Below, in pieces: positions 51,548-60,093 of a DNA stretch of 64,000 bases; positions within the stretch are counted from its first letter, which is position 1; each line of letters begins with the position of its first letter. Made by a program: the position numbers and the translations under genes. This DNA is from Sphingomonas sp. KR3-1 (GTDB lineage: Bacteria > Pseudomonadota > Alphaproteobacteria > Sphingomonadales > Sphingomonadaceae): the NCBI RefSeq assembly GCF_040049295.1, contig NZ_JBDZDQ010000001.1:1178001-1242000 (forward strand), given 5' to 3'. The notes below the pieces were generated by a model. It was not told the DNA's origin and did not search any database. It saw only the letters and a list, made by a program, of their open reading frames with translations.

Positions 51548-51838
51548 ATGGCGAAGGATTCGTTCGGCGGTTGGTGGGAAACCAACTGGGCGCTGTGGCA
51601 GCTCGGCATGGAAGCGAGCGCAGTGGTGGCGATGCGCAGCGCCAAGCTCGCCGCCGGCGGGAGCCCGGCGCTTGCGGAGGCGAACCGCATGATCGCCGAA
51701 AAGGCACAGGCGGCATTCGAAGTGCAAATGGGGCTGATGACCGGCCGCTTCGGATCGCCGGACACGGCAACGCGCCGCATCGTGCGGCACTATACCACCA
51801 AGGTCCGCGCCAATCGCCGCCGGCTCGGCGGCAGCTAA
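51548..51838 (+). CDS. Small phasin-like protein
   Basis: A 96-residue, mostly helical protein: WETNWALWQLGMEASAVVAM, then AEANRMIAEKAQAAFEVQMG and a basic tail. The amphipathic helix pattern and the EK-x-x-AAFE-x-Q stretch resemble short phasin-like proteins that coat storage granules. GGAG stands at good distance from the ATG. It follows DUF2252 by 25 bases and may share its transcript. Confidence 0.6.
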   Translation: MAKDSFGGWWETNWALWQLGMEASAVVAMRSAKLAAGGSPALAEANRMIAEKAQAAFEVQMGLMTGRFGSPDTATRRIVRHYTTKVRANRRRLGGS

Positions 51839-51846
51839 GGGGGCAA

Positions 51847-51999
51847 TCAGGTCAGCTCGGCGGCCTCGCGCAACCGCCGCGCATAGGCTTCCGCGAGTTG
51901 CAGATGCGCATGCGCGATCGAGGGATCGCCGGCGCGGTCGGCAATCTCGCGCTCCTCGCGTTCGCGCCGGGTAAAATAGGCCCTGTCCTCGTCGGTCAT
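51847..51999 (-). CDS. 50-residue hypothetical protein
   Basis: A small charged protein (MTDEDRAYFTRREREEREIA...) predicted as one or two helices. Its ATG overlaps the stop of the upstream small gene (ATGA at 51996-51999), which strongly suggests it is real and translationally coupled. No family was recognised. The stress-type promoter of the upstream gene would control it as well. Confidence 0.65.
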   Translation of the reverse strand: MTDEDRAYFTRREREEREIADRAGDPSIAHAHLQLAEAYARRLREAAELT

Positions 52000-52292
52000 G
52001 CAGTGCCTCGCCGGCGCCGGGTCTCCCACCCCTTCTTGGCGGCAGCGGAGCGATCCGCGGCGCTCTGGCTGGAGCCACCCTTCTGCCCGCCCTTGCGAGC
52101 GCTCGCATGGCTCTCCGCCTTGCCGCGGCCGGAGCCCGATTTCTTGCCGCCGCCGGACTCCTTGTTCACCGTCGCCCAGGCACGGCGCTCCGCTTCTTTC
52201 CTGGGCGTGCCGCGATCCTCATAGCCTTGCTCGATATGCTCGGCCTTGCGCTTCTGCCTGTCGGTATATTTGCCTTTGTCACCCTGGGGCAT
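51996..52292 (-). CDS. Small basic stress-type protein ('plasmid stabilization'-like, KGG-type repeats)
   Basis: A 98-residue, very basic protein: MPQGDKGKYTDRQKRKAEHIE, EDRGTPRKEAERRAWATVNK, then a Gly/Ser/Lys-rich tail with KGGQKGGSSQ and AAKKGWETRRRR. The N-terminal domain is of the kind often annotated as plasmid-stabilisation protein but found on chromosomes among general-stress genes. GGGAG precedes the ATG nine bases upstream. An EcfG-type promoter lies 36 bases further up. A DNA-binding or desiccation role is inference. Confidence 0.7.
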   Translation of the reverse strand: MPQGDKGKYTDRQKRKAEHIEQGYEDRGTPRKEAERRAWATVNKESGGGKKSGSGRGKAESHASARKGGQKGGSSQSAADRSAAAKKGWETRRRRGTA

Positions 52293-52327
52293 GGCAAGCT
52301 CTCCCGAACCGAAATCGACGGGCGAAA

Positions 52328-52353
52328 AACCGCTGTGAGCGCCCCTCGGTTCC
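52328..52353 (-). promoter_or_regulatory. Probable EcfG (general stress response) promoter
   Basis: On the minus strand GGAAC, a 17-base spacer and GGTT. This agrees with the alphaproteobacterial general-stress sigma-factor promoter (GGAAC-N16/18-GTT). It stands about 36 bases before the start of the small basic stress gene. Confidence 0.6.
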
Positions 52354-52545
52354 CGCCCGGTGCGCGGACTAACCTGCGTTAATCCCCGGCTTTTTCCGCG
52401 GCTCGCCAGGCTCGGTTTCGGATCGGATTTTCGGCGATGCAGCCGCGGCGTTACGCGGAAACGGACCGAACGTTGATGGACAGGTGCCGGTGTCGGTGTT
52501 GATCTCCCTGTCGGGCGCGGCGGGGGGCCGCGACGGGGAACTGGC

Positions 52546-54255
52546 ATGTCGGAGAACGATGCCGCGACGCGCCGCTTTCGCGCGTTCATCAGCTATAGCC
52601 ATGCCGATGCCGCGGCCGCGCGCCGCCTGCATCGCGCGCTCGAGCAATATCGGGTGCCGAGGCGCCTGGTCGGCCAGGCGACGCCGCAGGGCCCGGTGCC
52701 GCGCCGGCTCGCGCCGATCTTCCGCGACCGCGAGGAACTGGCCGCCGCCGCCGATCTGGGCGCGCATATCCGCGACGCGCTGGCCGCTTCGGACGCGCTG
52801 GTGGTGCTGTGCTCGCCCACGGCACGCGTCTCGCCCTGGGTGGAGCGCGAGGTCGCATTGTTCCGCGCGCAATCGCCCGATCGCCCCGTGCTCGCGGCGC
52901 TGCTCGACGGCGAGCCGGCCCAGGCCTTTCCCGATTCGATGCGAGTCGATCGCGGCGCGGTCTGCGAGCCGATCGCCGCCGATTTCCGGCCCCGCGGCGA
53001 CGGACCGCGTCTCGCCCGGCTGAAGCTGATCGCCGGGCTGACCGGGCTCGACCTCGATGCGCTGATCCAGCGCGACGCCCAGCGCCGGCTTCGCCGCGTG
53101 ATGGCCGTCACGCTCGCCGCGTCGATCGCCGCGCTAGGGATGGCGGCGCTGCTCGTCATCGCCGTCCAGGCGCGAGCGGAAGCGGAACGGCAACACGCCA
53201 AGGCGGAAGGACTAGTCGAATTCATGCTGACCGACCTGCGCAGGGAATTGAAGAAGGTCGGCCGGCTCGACGTGATGGAGGCAGCCAATCGCCGCGCCAT
53301 CGCCTATTATGGCGATGCGACCGCGCTCGCGGCGCTGCCGGACGACAGCCTCGAGCGGCGCGCCCGCCTGATGCACGCGCTAGGGGAGGACGCCCAGACC
53401 AGCGGCGACCAGGCCCGCGCGCTGATCTGGTTCCGCGACGCCGACGCCGCGACCCGCACCGCGCTGGCACGGCGCCCGCGCGATCCCAAGGCGATCCTCG
53501 CGCAAGCCCAGAGCGACTATTGGATCGGCAGCGTCTACCGGGCGCGCAAGGAATGGCCGCAGGCAGAGATCCAGTATCGCCGCTATGCCGCCGGTGCCGC
53601 GCGGCTGATCGCCCTCGATCCAGCCAACCCCGACTACATGATGGAGATGGGGTGGAGCGCCCAGGACCTCGGCGTCGTCGCCCAGGGTCGGCGCGATCCC
53701 GCCGCCGAGCCGCTGCTTCGCGCGGGCGTGGCCTGGATCAGCCGAGCCGGACAAAAGCGGCCGGGGGATTTCGAGATACAGAGCGCGTTGGCGAACGCCT
53801 ATGCCGACCTTGCCGACAGCTATTATGAGCGCCGGCTATGGCGACAGGCGCTCGCCATCCGGTGGCGCCAATATCGCATCGACCAGCAGATCGTCGATGC
53901 CGATCCCAGCGACGCCGGGAAGATCTACACGCTCGCCACCGCCGAACGATCGGTCGGCAGGGTCTCGCTACGGGCAGGGGACGCCGCCACCGCCGCGACG
54001 ATGACGCGCAGCGCCTATGCCCGCTCGCAATGGCTGGTCGCGCATGATCCGAAGAATTCCGAATGGAGCGCATTCGACACAAGGGTTGCGTGCGACCTGC
54101 TCGACATCGCGCCCGCCGCCCAAGGCCCGACCCTGACAGAACTGCGGCGGCGCATCGCCGCGGCGGTCGCTCGCTTCAGAAGCCAGGGCAACCCGGTCCT
54201 GGCCGATATTCCGTTGTGCGTACAGCGCGTGGCAGCCGCGCCCGCTGCCGAATGA
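52546..54255 (+). CDS. TIR-domain protein with transmembrane helix and TPR-like C-terminus
   Basis: A 569-residue protein. Residues about 10-150 are a TIR domain: FRAFISYSHADAAAARRLHR, IFRDREELAAAADL, ALVVLCSPTARVSPWVEREV (a Glu in the position usual for NADase-type TIRs). One transmembrane helix is at about 187-208 (MAVTLAASIAALGMAALLVIA). The C-terminal 340 residues are helical repeats of TPR type (RALIWFRDADAATRTALARR, EIQYRRYAAGAARLIALDP, RQALAIRWRQYRIDQQI). The TIR part would face the cytoplasm. It is followed by an unknown gene (16 bases) and a TPR-S/SLOG-like gene. Confidence 0.85.
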   Translation: MSENDAATRRFRAFISYSHADAAAARRLHRALEQYRVPRRLVGQATPQGPVPRRLAPIFRDREELAAAADLGAHIRDALAASDALVVLCSPTARVSPWVEREVALFRAQSPDRPVLAALLDGEPAQAFPDSMRVDRGAVCEPIAADFRPRGDGPRLARLKLIAGLTGLDLDALIQRDAQRRLRRVMAVTLAASIAALGMAALLVIAVQARAEAERQHAKAEGLVEFMLTDLRRELKKVGRLDVMEAANRRAIAYYGDATALAALPDDSLERRARLMHALGEDAQTSGDQARALIWFRDADAATRTALARRPRDPKAILAQAQSDYWIGSVYRARKEWPQAEIQYRRYAAGAARLIALDPANPDYMMEMGWSAQDLGVVAQGRRDPAAEPLLRAGVAWISRAGQKRPGDFEIQSALANAYADLADSYYERRLWRQALAIRWRQYRIDQQIVDADPSDAGKIYTLATAERSVGRVSLRAGDAATAATMTRSAYARSQWLVAHDPKNSEWSAFDTRVACDLLDIAPAAQGPTLTELRRRIAAAVARFRSQGNPVLADIPLCVQRVAAAPAAE

Positions 54256-54271
54256 GACGAAGGAAAGTTCG

Positions 54272-54997
54272 ATGGGCTATATCGATACTCTGATCGACGA
54301 TCTGATCACAGACCCCAAAGCCAAGGCCAACGCCGTGCAGAATGCCGACATGTATCTCGGCAAACCCAACAAGAACCCCCTTTATGATGAGATACCCAAG
54401 TGTGTTTACTTTTACTTTGCGAGCCTCGACGAGAACAATGCACTGAAGGCCGATCACTATTTTTATTCCAACGGCCCAATCAAAGACCCAGCCAAATGGG
54501 AAGCCATCGAAGACGGCGCGATCGAGCAAATTATCACCGATTTGGCCCGGAACGCTGCCAAGCCGAATGGCATGGACAATGTTGAGCTCCTCAAGGAGCG
54601 AAATTTTCAGAATATTATATGGAGGCGCGTTAGCTATATCGCGATCGTGATCGATGAGGTTACCTGGGCATTGCATAGGAGAACCCTCAATCAAGGGGCG
54701 GTTGCGGTTAATCCGAAGAAATCCAGCAAGAGCAGCAACGCCTGCTTCTACGACGCAGACGATTTTATCGTCGACACATCCGAAGAGCAGGACCGAAGCG
54801 CAGAGCGCACAGCTGTTTATTTTATAAACCATATGGTTCGCCAAGATGAATTTGGGAATTTAAGTATCGAAAACGACAAGACGAAATATGATTTCGACTT
54901 CTATTTCGACGTCGCCTTCGATGATGCCGCAACCCCGCGGGCCATCATGATCCTCGATCCCAGCGGCACCAACCAGGGCCCGCCGGAGCAGCCCTGA
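54272..54997 (+). CDS. Orphan protein, AT-richer than its surroundings
   Basis: A 241-residue acidic protein without recognised domain. It has no signal peptide. The middle (RRVSYIAIVIDEVTWALHRR) could be a buried strand-helix, and the end (YDFDFYFDVAFDDAATPRAIMILDP) looks like a beta-rich acidic region. Codon use is plainly less GC-biased than in both neighbours, with many A/T-ending codons (for example around 54595-54670), which suggests horizontal transfer. The spacing of 16 bases upstream and 3 bases downstream indicates cotranscription with the TIR gene and the TPR-S gene. Confidence 0.7.
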   Translation: MGYIDTLIDDLITDPKAKANAVQNADMYLGKPNKNPLYDEIPKCVYFYFASLDENNALKADHYFYSNGPIKDPAKWEAIEDGAIEQIITDLARNAAKPNGMDNVELLKERNFQNIIWRRVSYIAIVIDEVTWALHRRTLNQGAVAVNPKKSSKSSNACFYDADDFIVDTSEEQDRSAERTAVYFINHMVRQDEFGNLSIENDKTKYDFDFYFDVAFDDAATPRAIMILDPSGTNQGPPEQP

Positions 54998-55000
54998 TCC

Positions 55001-56578
55001 ATGACCATTGCCTCGCTCACGAGAATTTCCGCCCTTGCCAGGCTCGGTGCCATCGACCGAGCCTGGCAATTGTTCGAAACCGAAGGTCATGCCGCGCGGC
55101 AGGACGACCCAGCTGCGCTCGCGCTCAAAGGGCGGCTGCTCAAGGATCGGGCGTGGCACGCGCAAGGCTCCGAGCGGCTCGCGCTGCTGGCGCAGGCGGA
55201 GCAGGCCTATGCCGCGGCGGACGCGCTGGCGCCGGCGCCTTATCTGCTGATCAACGTCGCAGCGTTGGCGACGCTTGCCGGCGCCCCCGATCGCGGTGCC
55301 GCGATCGCTGGCGACGTGCTGGCGCGGCTGGCGCATGACGTCGCCGAAACGCCCTATTATATCGCCGCGACCAAGGCCGAGGCGCTGCTGCTGCGCGGCG
55401 ATCGCGACGGCGCCGAACAGGCGCTGGCGCACGCCGCGCGCCTGCTGCCCGCCGGGTGGGAGGAACGCGCCGGCACCCTGCGCCAGTTCGCGCGGATCCT
55501 CGATACCACCGGCCAGGACAGTGGCTGGCTCGGCCGGTTTCGCGCGCCTGCCAGCCTGCATTATGCCGGCCATCTCGGCATCGCCCCGCCCGGCGCCGAT
55601 AGCCTGCGCGCCGAGATCGCGCGGGTCATCGCCGAGCGCCGAGTCGGATTCGCGTTCGGCGCGCTCGCCGCAGGTGCCGACCTGCTGGCCGCCGAAGCCG
55701 CGCTGGCGGCCGGCGCGGCGCTGCATATCGTCCTGCCCTGCCCGCCCGATGCCTTCGCCCGGCAATCGGTGGCGCCCTATGGCGCGGAGTGGATGCCGCG
55801 CTACCAGGCCTGCCTGGCCGCCGCGGCGAGCCTGCGGATCGTGGCGAACACCGCACGTTGCTTCGACCCGCTGCCGACGGCGCTGGCCGCCGAAGTTGCG
55901 ATGGGTGCCGCACTGCTCCACGCCGATCGCCTGGCCGCAGACGCGCTCCAGCTGGTGGTGATCGACGAGGGACCCGCCCCGTTCGGCAGCGGCGCCGGCA
56001 CCGCGCGCGACGCGGCGGTCTGGCCGCGACGCCCCGACACCGACCAGGTCGTGCTGCGCTGGCCGCGCGACGCCGCGGTGCCGCCCTCCGCCGGCAAGGT
56101 CGAGACGCCGGAGCACCGCGCGCTGATGGCGCTGGTGCTGGTCGCGCCGGGCTGCGAGATCACCAGCGACGATGCGCTGGACGACTGGATCGACCAGGTC
56201 CGCGCCCGGCTGGACCCTGGCCCCGCGCAGCACGTGCAGGCGCATGGCAACGCCCTGCTGCTCGGCTTCGGCGACATTGCCGAGGCGGCGCGCTTTGCCC
56301 TAGCCGTCGCCGAGCGCACGTCCGGCCAGCGGCCGACCCGCGTTGCCGGCACCTATGGCCTGGTCCGCGACGTTGCGGGAGCGCTGGCCGGGTCGGCCGT
56401 GGCGACCGCGGAAGCCGTGGCCGCGATCTGCCCGCCCTGGACTGCGACGGTGGACGACGTGTTCGCGGACGCGCTGACGCTGCACGCGGGCCAGATATCG
56501 AGCATCCCGCTCGGCGACTATGGCGGCGCGTCCGGCCCTTCGCTGCCGCTTTTCGCACTGGTCACCGGTTCGCGCTAA
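55001..56578 (+). CDS. TPR-S (TRAFs-binding-like) / SLOG-like / degenerate cyclase-like protein
   Basis: A 525-residue cytoplasmic protein with three regions. About 20-165 matches TPR-S repeats (ALKGRLLKDRAW, YAAADALAPAPYLLINVAAL, YYIAATKAEALLLRGDRDGA). About 185-300 resembles a SLOG/Rossmann ligand-sensor (YAGHLGIAPP, FAFGALAAGADLLAAEAAL, LHIVLPCPPDAFARQSV). About 375-525 looks like a class III nucleotide-cyclase fold that has lost its catalytic residues (HGNALLLGFGDIAEAARFALA, VRDVAGALAGSAVATAEAVA). Such parts are known from nucleotide-dependent conflict systems. It follows the orphan gene by three bases. Confidence 0.65.
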   Translation: MTIASLTRISALARLGAIDRAWQLFETEGHAARQDDPAALALKGRLLKDRAWHAQGSERLALLAQAEQAYAAADALAPAPYLLINVAALATLAGAPDRGAAIAGDVLARLAHDVAETPYYIAATKAEALLLRGDRDGAEQALAHAARLLPAGWEERAGTLRQFARILDTTGQDSGWLGRFRAPASLHYAGHLGIAPPGADSLRAEIARVIAERRVGFAFGALAAGADLLAAEAALAAGAALHIVLPCPPDAFARQSVAPYGAEWMPRYQACLAAAASLRIVANTARCFDPLPTALAAEVAMGAALLHADRLAADALQLVVIDEGPAPFGSGAGTARDAAVWPRRPDTDQVVLRWPRDAAVPPSAGKVETPEHRALMALVLVAPGCEITSDDALDDWIDQVRARLDPGPAQHVQAHGNALLLGFGDIAEAARFALAVAERTSGQRPTRVAGTYGLVRDVAGALAGSAVATAEAVAAICPPWTATVDDVFADALTLHAGQISSIPLGDYGGASGPSLPLFALVTGSR

Positions 56579-57267
56579 TAGACCAACTCTTCCAGCCGGT
56601 GCGGCGCGACGATCTCGAGCGCCTCCGCCGAGCGCGTGATGATGCCCGATCGCTCGAGCGCGTTGATCGCCCGCGACACGGTCTCGCGGGTCGATTGCAC
56701 CGCCAGCGCCAGTTCGGAGAGCACCGGCGCCGGGCGGATGCAGCGCCCATCGGCCAGCCGCGCCAGGCGCAGCAACTCGCCATGCACGCGGCCCGCTGCA
56801 GACAGCGTCGCCCCAGCGATCATCCGCCGCGTCGTCTCGTCGAGCCGCCCGGACAGCGTGCGCACCACGGCCTGCGCCACGCAGTGGTGGCGTTCCATCA
56901 GCATCAGGAAATCGATCGCGCGAAAGCGTCCGGCCTCGACCGGGCCGACCGCGACGACCTGCACGCCCTCGGCGGCGGCGGGCAGGCCGATCGGCTCGCC
57001 GAACAGATCGCCCGGCAGCAGCCGATGCAGCAGCACGAGATGCCCGGCCGCCGAATAGAGCACGGCATGCGCCTCGCCGATGAGTATCAGCCAGGCGTCG
57101 CTGCCGGTCTCGCCGACCGCCAGCACGACCTGGCGCGGGCTGCGACGGACGATCGCCAGCCGTGCGGCAATGTCGCTCGCCGTTCCGGCATCGCAGCGAA
57201 ACGCCGCCACCACCACCGCCATGTGGCGGCTGTCGGGCGCGGCGGAGGTGCGATCGCTTTCGGGCAT
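56575..57267 (-). CDS. Crp/Fnr-family regulator without Fe-S cysteines
   Basis: A 230-residue Crp/Fnr protein. The sensor beta-roll (VVLAVGETGSDAWLILIGEAHAV, LLPGDLFGEPIGLP) lacks the cysteine cluster of the FNR group and the cAMP phosphate-binding Arg-Ser signature is not clear. The C-terminal HTH is SELALAVQSTRETVSRAINALE with the ETVSR recognition helix. ATG at MPESDRTS is used; TTG 12 codons upstream is possible. Its stop overlaps the convergent TPR-S gene by four bases. It may control the cassette or be unrelated. Confidence 0.85.
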   Translation of the reverse strand: MPESDRTSAAPDSRHMAVVVAAFRCDAGTASDIAARLAIVRRSPRQVVLAVGETGSDAWLILIGEAHAVLYSAAGHLVLLHRLLPGDLFGEPIGLPAAAEGVQVVAVGPVEAGRFRAIDFLMLMERHHCVAQAVVRTLSGRLDETTRRMIAGATLSAAGRVHGELLRLARLADGRCIRPAPVLSELALAVQSTRETVSRAINALERSGIITRSAEALEIVAPHRLEELVY

Positions 57268-57337
57268 GACGGCCAGCCTGCGCCGAAGCGCCGGTTCGCA
57301 CAATAACCCGGTCGAGCGCCAGCCGGTGGCCGCGCAG

Positions 57338-57967
57338 CTACCCGTGCAGGTTGAGCAGCGAATCCATCAGCCCGTCCTCGGCGCTGGAGCAGACGCCCAG
57401 GATCACCGCCTCGTCGCACCCGTCGCCGGTCACATAGCCGTGCCCCATGTTCGAATCGATGTAGATCGATTCGCCCGCTTCGAGCGGCACGGGATCGTAG
57501 AATTCGGTGTGGACGACGATCCGCCCGCTGACGACGAAGATATATTCCTCGCCCGAATGGTGGACGAGGTCGCCGAACTCCTCGGCCGTCTTGGCGCGCA
57601 CCTTGGTGATCACCGGGATCATCCGCTTCCGGCGCAGCTCGGTGCAGAGATAATAATAGTCGTAGTTCGCGGTGTTCACCCGCACCGCGCGATCGAGATC
57701 GCCGATGCTGCGCCGCGCGGTCACCTGCGTCTCCGGCGCCGAATCGGTCTCGGCGAACAGCTCGGACATGCGGATGTTGAGCCGCTGGCTGAGCTGCAGC
57801 AGCTTGTCATAGGTCAGCGTCAGCCGGTCATGCTCGACCTTGGACAGAGTCGACACCGGGATGCCGCTCTTCAGGCTCATCTCCTTGAGCGTCCAGCCGT
57901 TCCGGGCGCGCAGCGCCTTGAGCAGCGTGCCCAGCGTCGGATGCTCGGGCTTCAGCCGCGTCGCCAT
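57338..57967 (-). CDS. XRE-cupin transcriptional regulator
   Basis: A 209-residue protein with an N-terminal XRE helix-turn-helix (LGTLLKALRARNGWTLKEMS, SGIPVSTLSKVEHDRL) and a C-terminal cupin sensor (HHSGEEYIFVVSGRIVVHTE, PLEAGESIYIDSNMGHGYV). This class often senses small metabolites such as amino acids or polyamines. GAGG precedes the ATG. It is divergent from the serine hydrolase gene, so it probably controls that gene and the D-amino-acid genes behind it. Confidence 0.88.
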   Translation of the reverse strand: MATRLKPEHPTLGTLLKALRARNGWTLKEMSLKSGIPVSTLSKVEHDRLTLTYDKLLQLSQRLNIRMSELFAETDSAPETQVTARRSIGDLDRAVRVNTANYDYYYLCTELRRKRMIPVITKVRAKTAEEFGDLVHHSGEEYIFVVSGRIVVHTEFYDPVPLEAGESIYIDSNMGHGYVTGDGCDEAVILGVCSSAEDGLMDSLLNLHG

Positions 57968-58115
57968 GCCGCACCTCGGTTTGACATTTTTCCGAATAGG
58001 ATCATCATGTCTCAATCAGGCGTATTAGTTTACATTTCGCAGCCTAGCCGCAGATGCACACCGGCGCAATCGACATGCCGGGGTCCTGGGCGGGGGAACA
58101 GGAAAGGACGCGCTA

Positions 58116-60089
58116 ATGTGGAAACGTTCGCTCGCGGCGCTCACGGCAGGATTGCTGGGGCTCGCGATAGGGGTGCCGAGCTTCAGCCAGGCGCCCGCAC
58201 CGCTCACGCCGGTACCGCAGGCCCATCCGGCCGCCGCGCCGGCGAGCGGCCAGGTCGCGGCCGATCTCACCAAGGCGGATGCCGACGCCTGGCTCGACGG
58301 CTACATGCCCTATGCGCTCGCCCGCGGCGATGTCGCCGGCGCAGTGGTGGTGATCGTCAAGGACGGCCAGGTCGTCACTGAGCGTGGCTTCGGCTATTCG
58401 GACGTGGCAAAGCGCAAGCCGGTCGATCCGGCAACTACGCTGTTCCGCCCCGGCTCGACGTCGAAGCTCTATACCTGGACCGCGGTGATGCAGCTGGTCG
58501 AGGCCGGCAAGCTGAACCTCGACGCCGACGTCAACCAGTATCTCGATTTCAAGATCCCGCCCTATCAGGGCAAACCGATCACGCTGCGCAACATCATGAC
58601 GCACACGGCGGGCTTCGAGGAGATCATCAAGGGCCTGCTGACCTTCGACAAGCCGGTGCCCAGCCTGGGCGACGTGCTCAAGCACCGGATCCCCGCGCGG
58701 ATCTATGCGCCGGGCAGCACCCCGGCCTATTCGAACTACGCCACCGCGCTGGCCGGCTATATCGTCGAGCGCGTCTCGGGCATGCCGTTCGACGACTATA
58801 TCGAGAAGAACATCTTTGCCCGGCTCGGCATGCAATATGCCAGCTTCCGCCAGCCGCTGCCCGATCGCCTCAAGCCGTTCATGTCGCAGGGCTATGAGCT
58901 GGGTTCCGGCCCGGCCAAGGGCTATGAGCAGATCGGCATGGCCCCCGCCGGCGCCTCCGCGATCAGCGGCGGCGACATGGCGAAGTTCATGATCGCGCAT
59001 CTCAACGACGGCGGCCCGCTGCTCAAGCCCGAGACAGCGAAGCTGATGCACGCGCCGCAGCCGAGCGCGATCCCGGCGATCAACACGATGGCGCTCGGCT
59101 TCTACGAGCAGCGCATCAACGGCCATCGCGCGATCGCGCATGGCGGCGACACGGTCTATTTCCACAGCGACCTGTGGATCTTCCCGGAAGAGAAGATCGG
59201 CCTCTACATCTCGATGAACAGCAGCGGCAAGGACGGGGTCACCCGCGTGCTGCGCGGCTCGCTGTTCGACGCGTTCGCCGATCGCTACCTGCCCGATCCG
59301 AACCAGGCGCCGCCCAAGGAGCTGCCGACCGCCAAGGAGCATGCCAAGCTGCTCGTCGGCAGCTGGACCAACAGCCGCCGGATCGACTCGACCTTCGCCA
59401 AGATCATCAACCTGCTCGGCGATACCAAGGTGAGCCTCGACGCCGATGGCCGCCCGGTGATCCCGGCGCTGACCAGCCCCGGCGGCGCCCCGCGCAAGCT
59501 GATCGAAGTCGCGCCCTTCGTCTGGCAGGATGCCTATGGCCATGAGCGGCTCGCCGCGCAGGTGATCGACGGCAAGGTCGCGCGCTGGAGCTTCGGCGAA
59601 GTCTCGCCCTTCATGATCTGGTACCGCACGCCCGCGTCGCTCGACTCGGCGTGGCTGGTCCCGGCGCTGCTGTTCGGCGTGGGCATGGTGTTGCTGACGG
59701 CGCTGTCCTGGCCGGTCGGCTGGATCGCACGGCGCCGCTACGGCGCGCAGCTTGCCCTGCAGGGCGAGGCGCGGCGGACCTACCGCGTGCTGCGCGGCTT
59801 CGCCTGGCTAGTGCTGGCGGTGCTGGCGCTGTGGGGCGTCGTCATCACCGGGCTCGAGGATTTCGAGAGCCATGGCAAGACCGACTGGCTGATCCTGCTC
59901 GTCCAGTTCGTCGGCACGCTCGCCTTTTTCGGGATGTTCGGCCTGTCGATCTGGAACGCCTGGCTGACCTGGCGCGACAAGCGCGGCTGGTTCGCCAAGG
60001 CGTGGAGCCTGCTGCTCGTCCTCGGGGTGTTCTTCATCCTGTGGGTGGCGCTGGCCTTCAACCTGGTCTCGTTCGGGACCGAGTTCTGA
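58116..60089 (+). CDS. Serine beta-lactamase-family hydrolase with C-terminal membrane domain
   Basis: A 657-residue protein. A signal peptide or anchor (MWKRSLAALTAGLLGLAIG) leads to a class C beta-lactamase/D-aminopeptidase domain: Ser114-X-X-Lys117 in RPGSTSKLYTW, AYSNYATALAG (Tyr-X-Asn) and IAHGGDT (HGG). After about residue 430 there is a beta-rich linker and then four or five transmembrane helices (PALLFGVGMVLLTALSW, VLRGFAWLVLAVLALWGV, LLVLGVFFILWVALAF). The enzyme would act in the periplasm. Next to DgcA and DgcN, a D-amino-acid peptide or ester substrate is plausible. Confidence 0.88.
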   Translation: MWKRSLAALTAGLLGLAIGVPSFSQAPAPLTPVPQAHPAAAPASGQVAADLTKADADAWLDGYMPYALARGDVAGAVVVIVKDGQVVTERGFGYSDVAKRKPVDPATTLFRPGSTSKLYTWTAVMQLVEAGKLNLDADVNQYLDFKIPPYQGKPITLRNIMTHTAGFEEIIKGLLTFDKPVPSLGDVLKHRIPARIYAPGSTPAYSNYATALAGYIVERVSGMPFDDYIEKNIFARLGMQYASFRQPLPDRLKPFMSQGYELGSGPAKGYEQIGMAPAGASAISGGDMAKFMIAHLNDGGPLLKPETAKLMHAPQPSAIPAINTMALGFYEQRINGHRAIAHGGDTVYFHSDLWIFPEEKIGLYISMNSSGKDGVTRVLRGSLFDAFADRYLPDPNQAPPKELPTAKEHAKLLVGSWTNSRRIDSTFAKIINLLGDTKVSLDADGRPVIPALTSPGGAPRKLIEVAPFVWQDAYGHERLAAQVIDGKVARWSFGEVSPFMIWYRTPASLDSAWLVPALLFGVGMVLLTALSWPVGWIARRRYGAQLALQGEARRTYRVLRGFAWLVLAVLALWGVVITGLEDFESHGKTDWLILLVQFVGTLAFFGMFGLSIWNAWLTWRDKRGWFAKAWSLLLVLGVFFILWVALAFNLVSFGTEF

Positions 60090-60093
60090 GTAG

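Noticed and set aside
51996..52292. Plasmid or mobile-element origin suggested by the 'plasmid stabilization'-like gene
   Set aside because: There is no replication, partition, integrase or transposase gene nearby, and the family is common on sphingomonad chromosomes.
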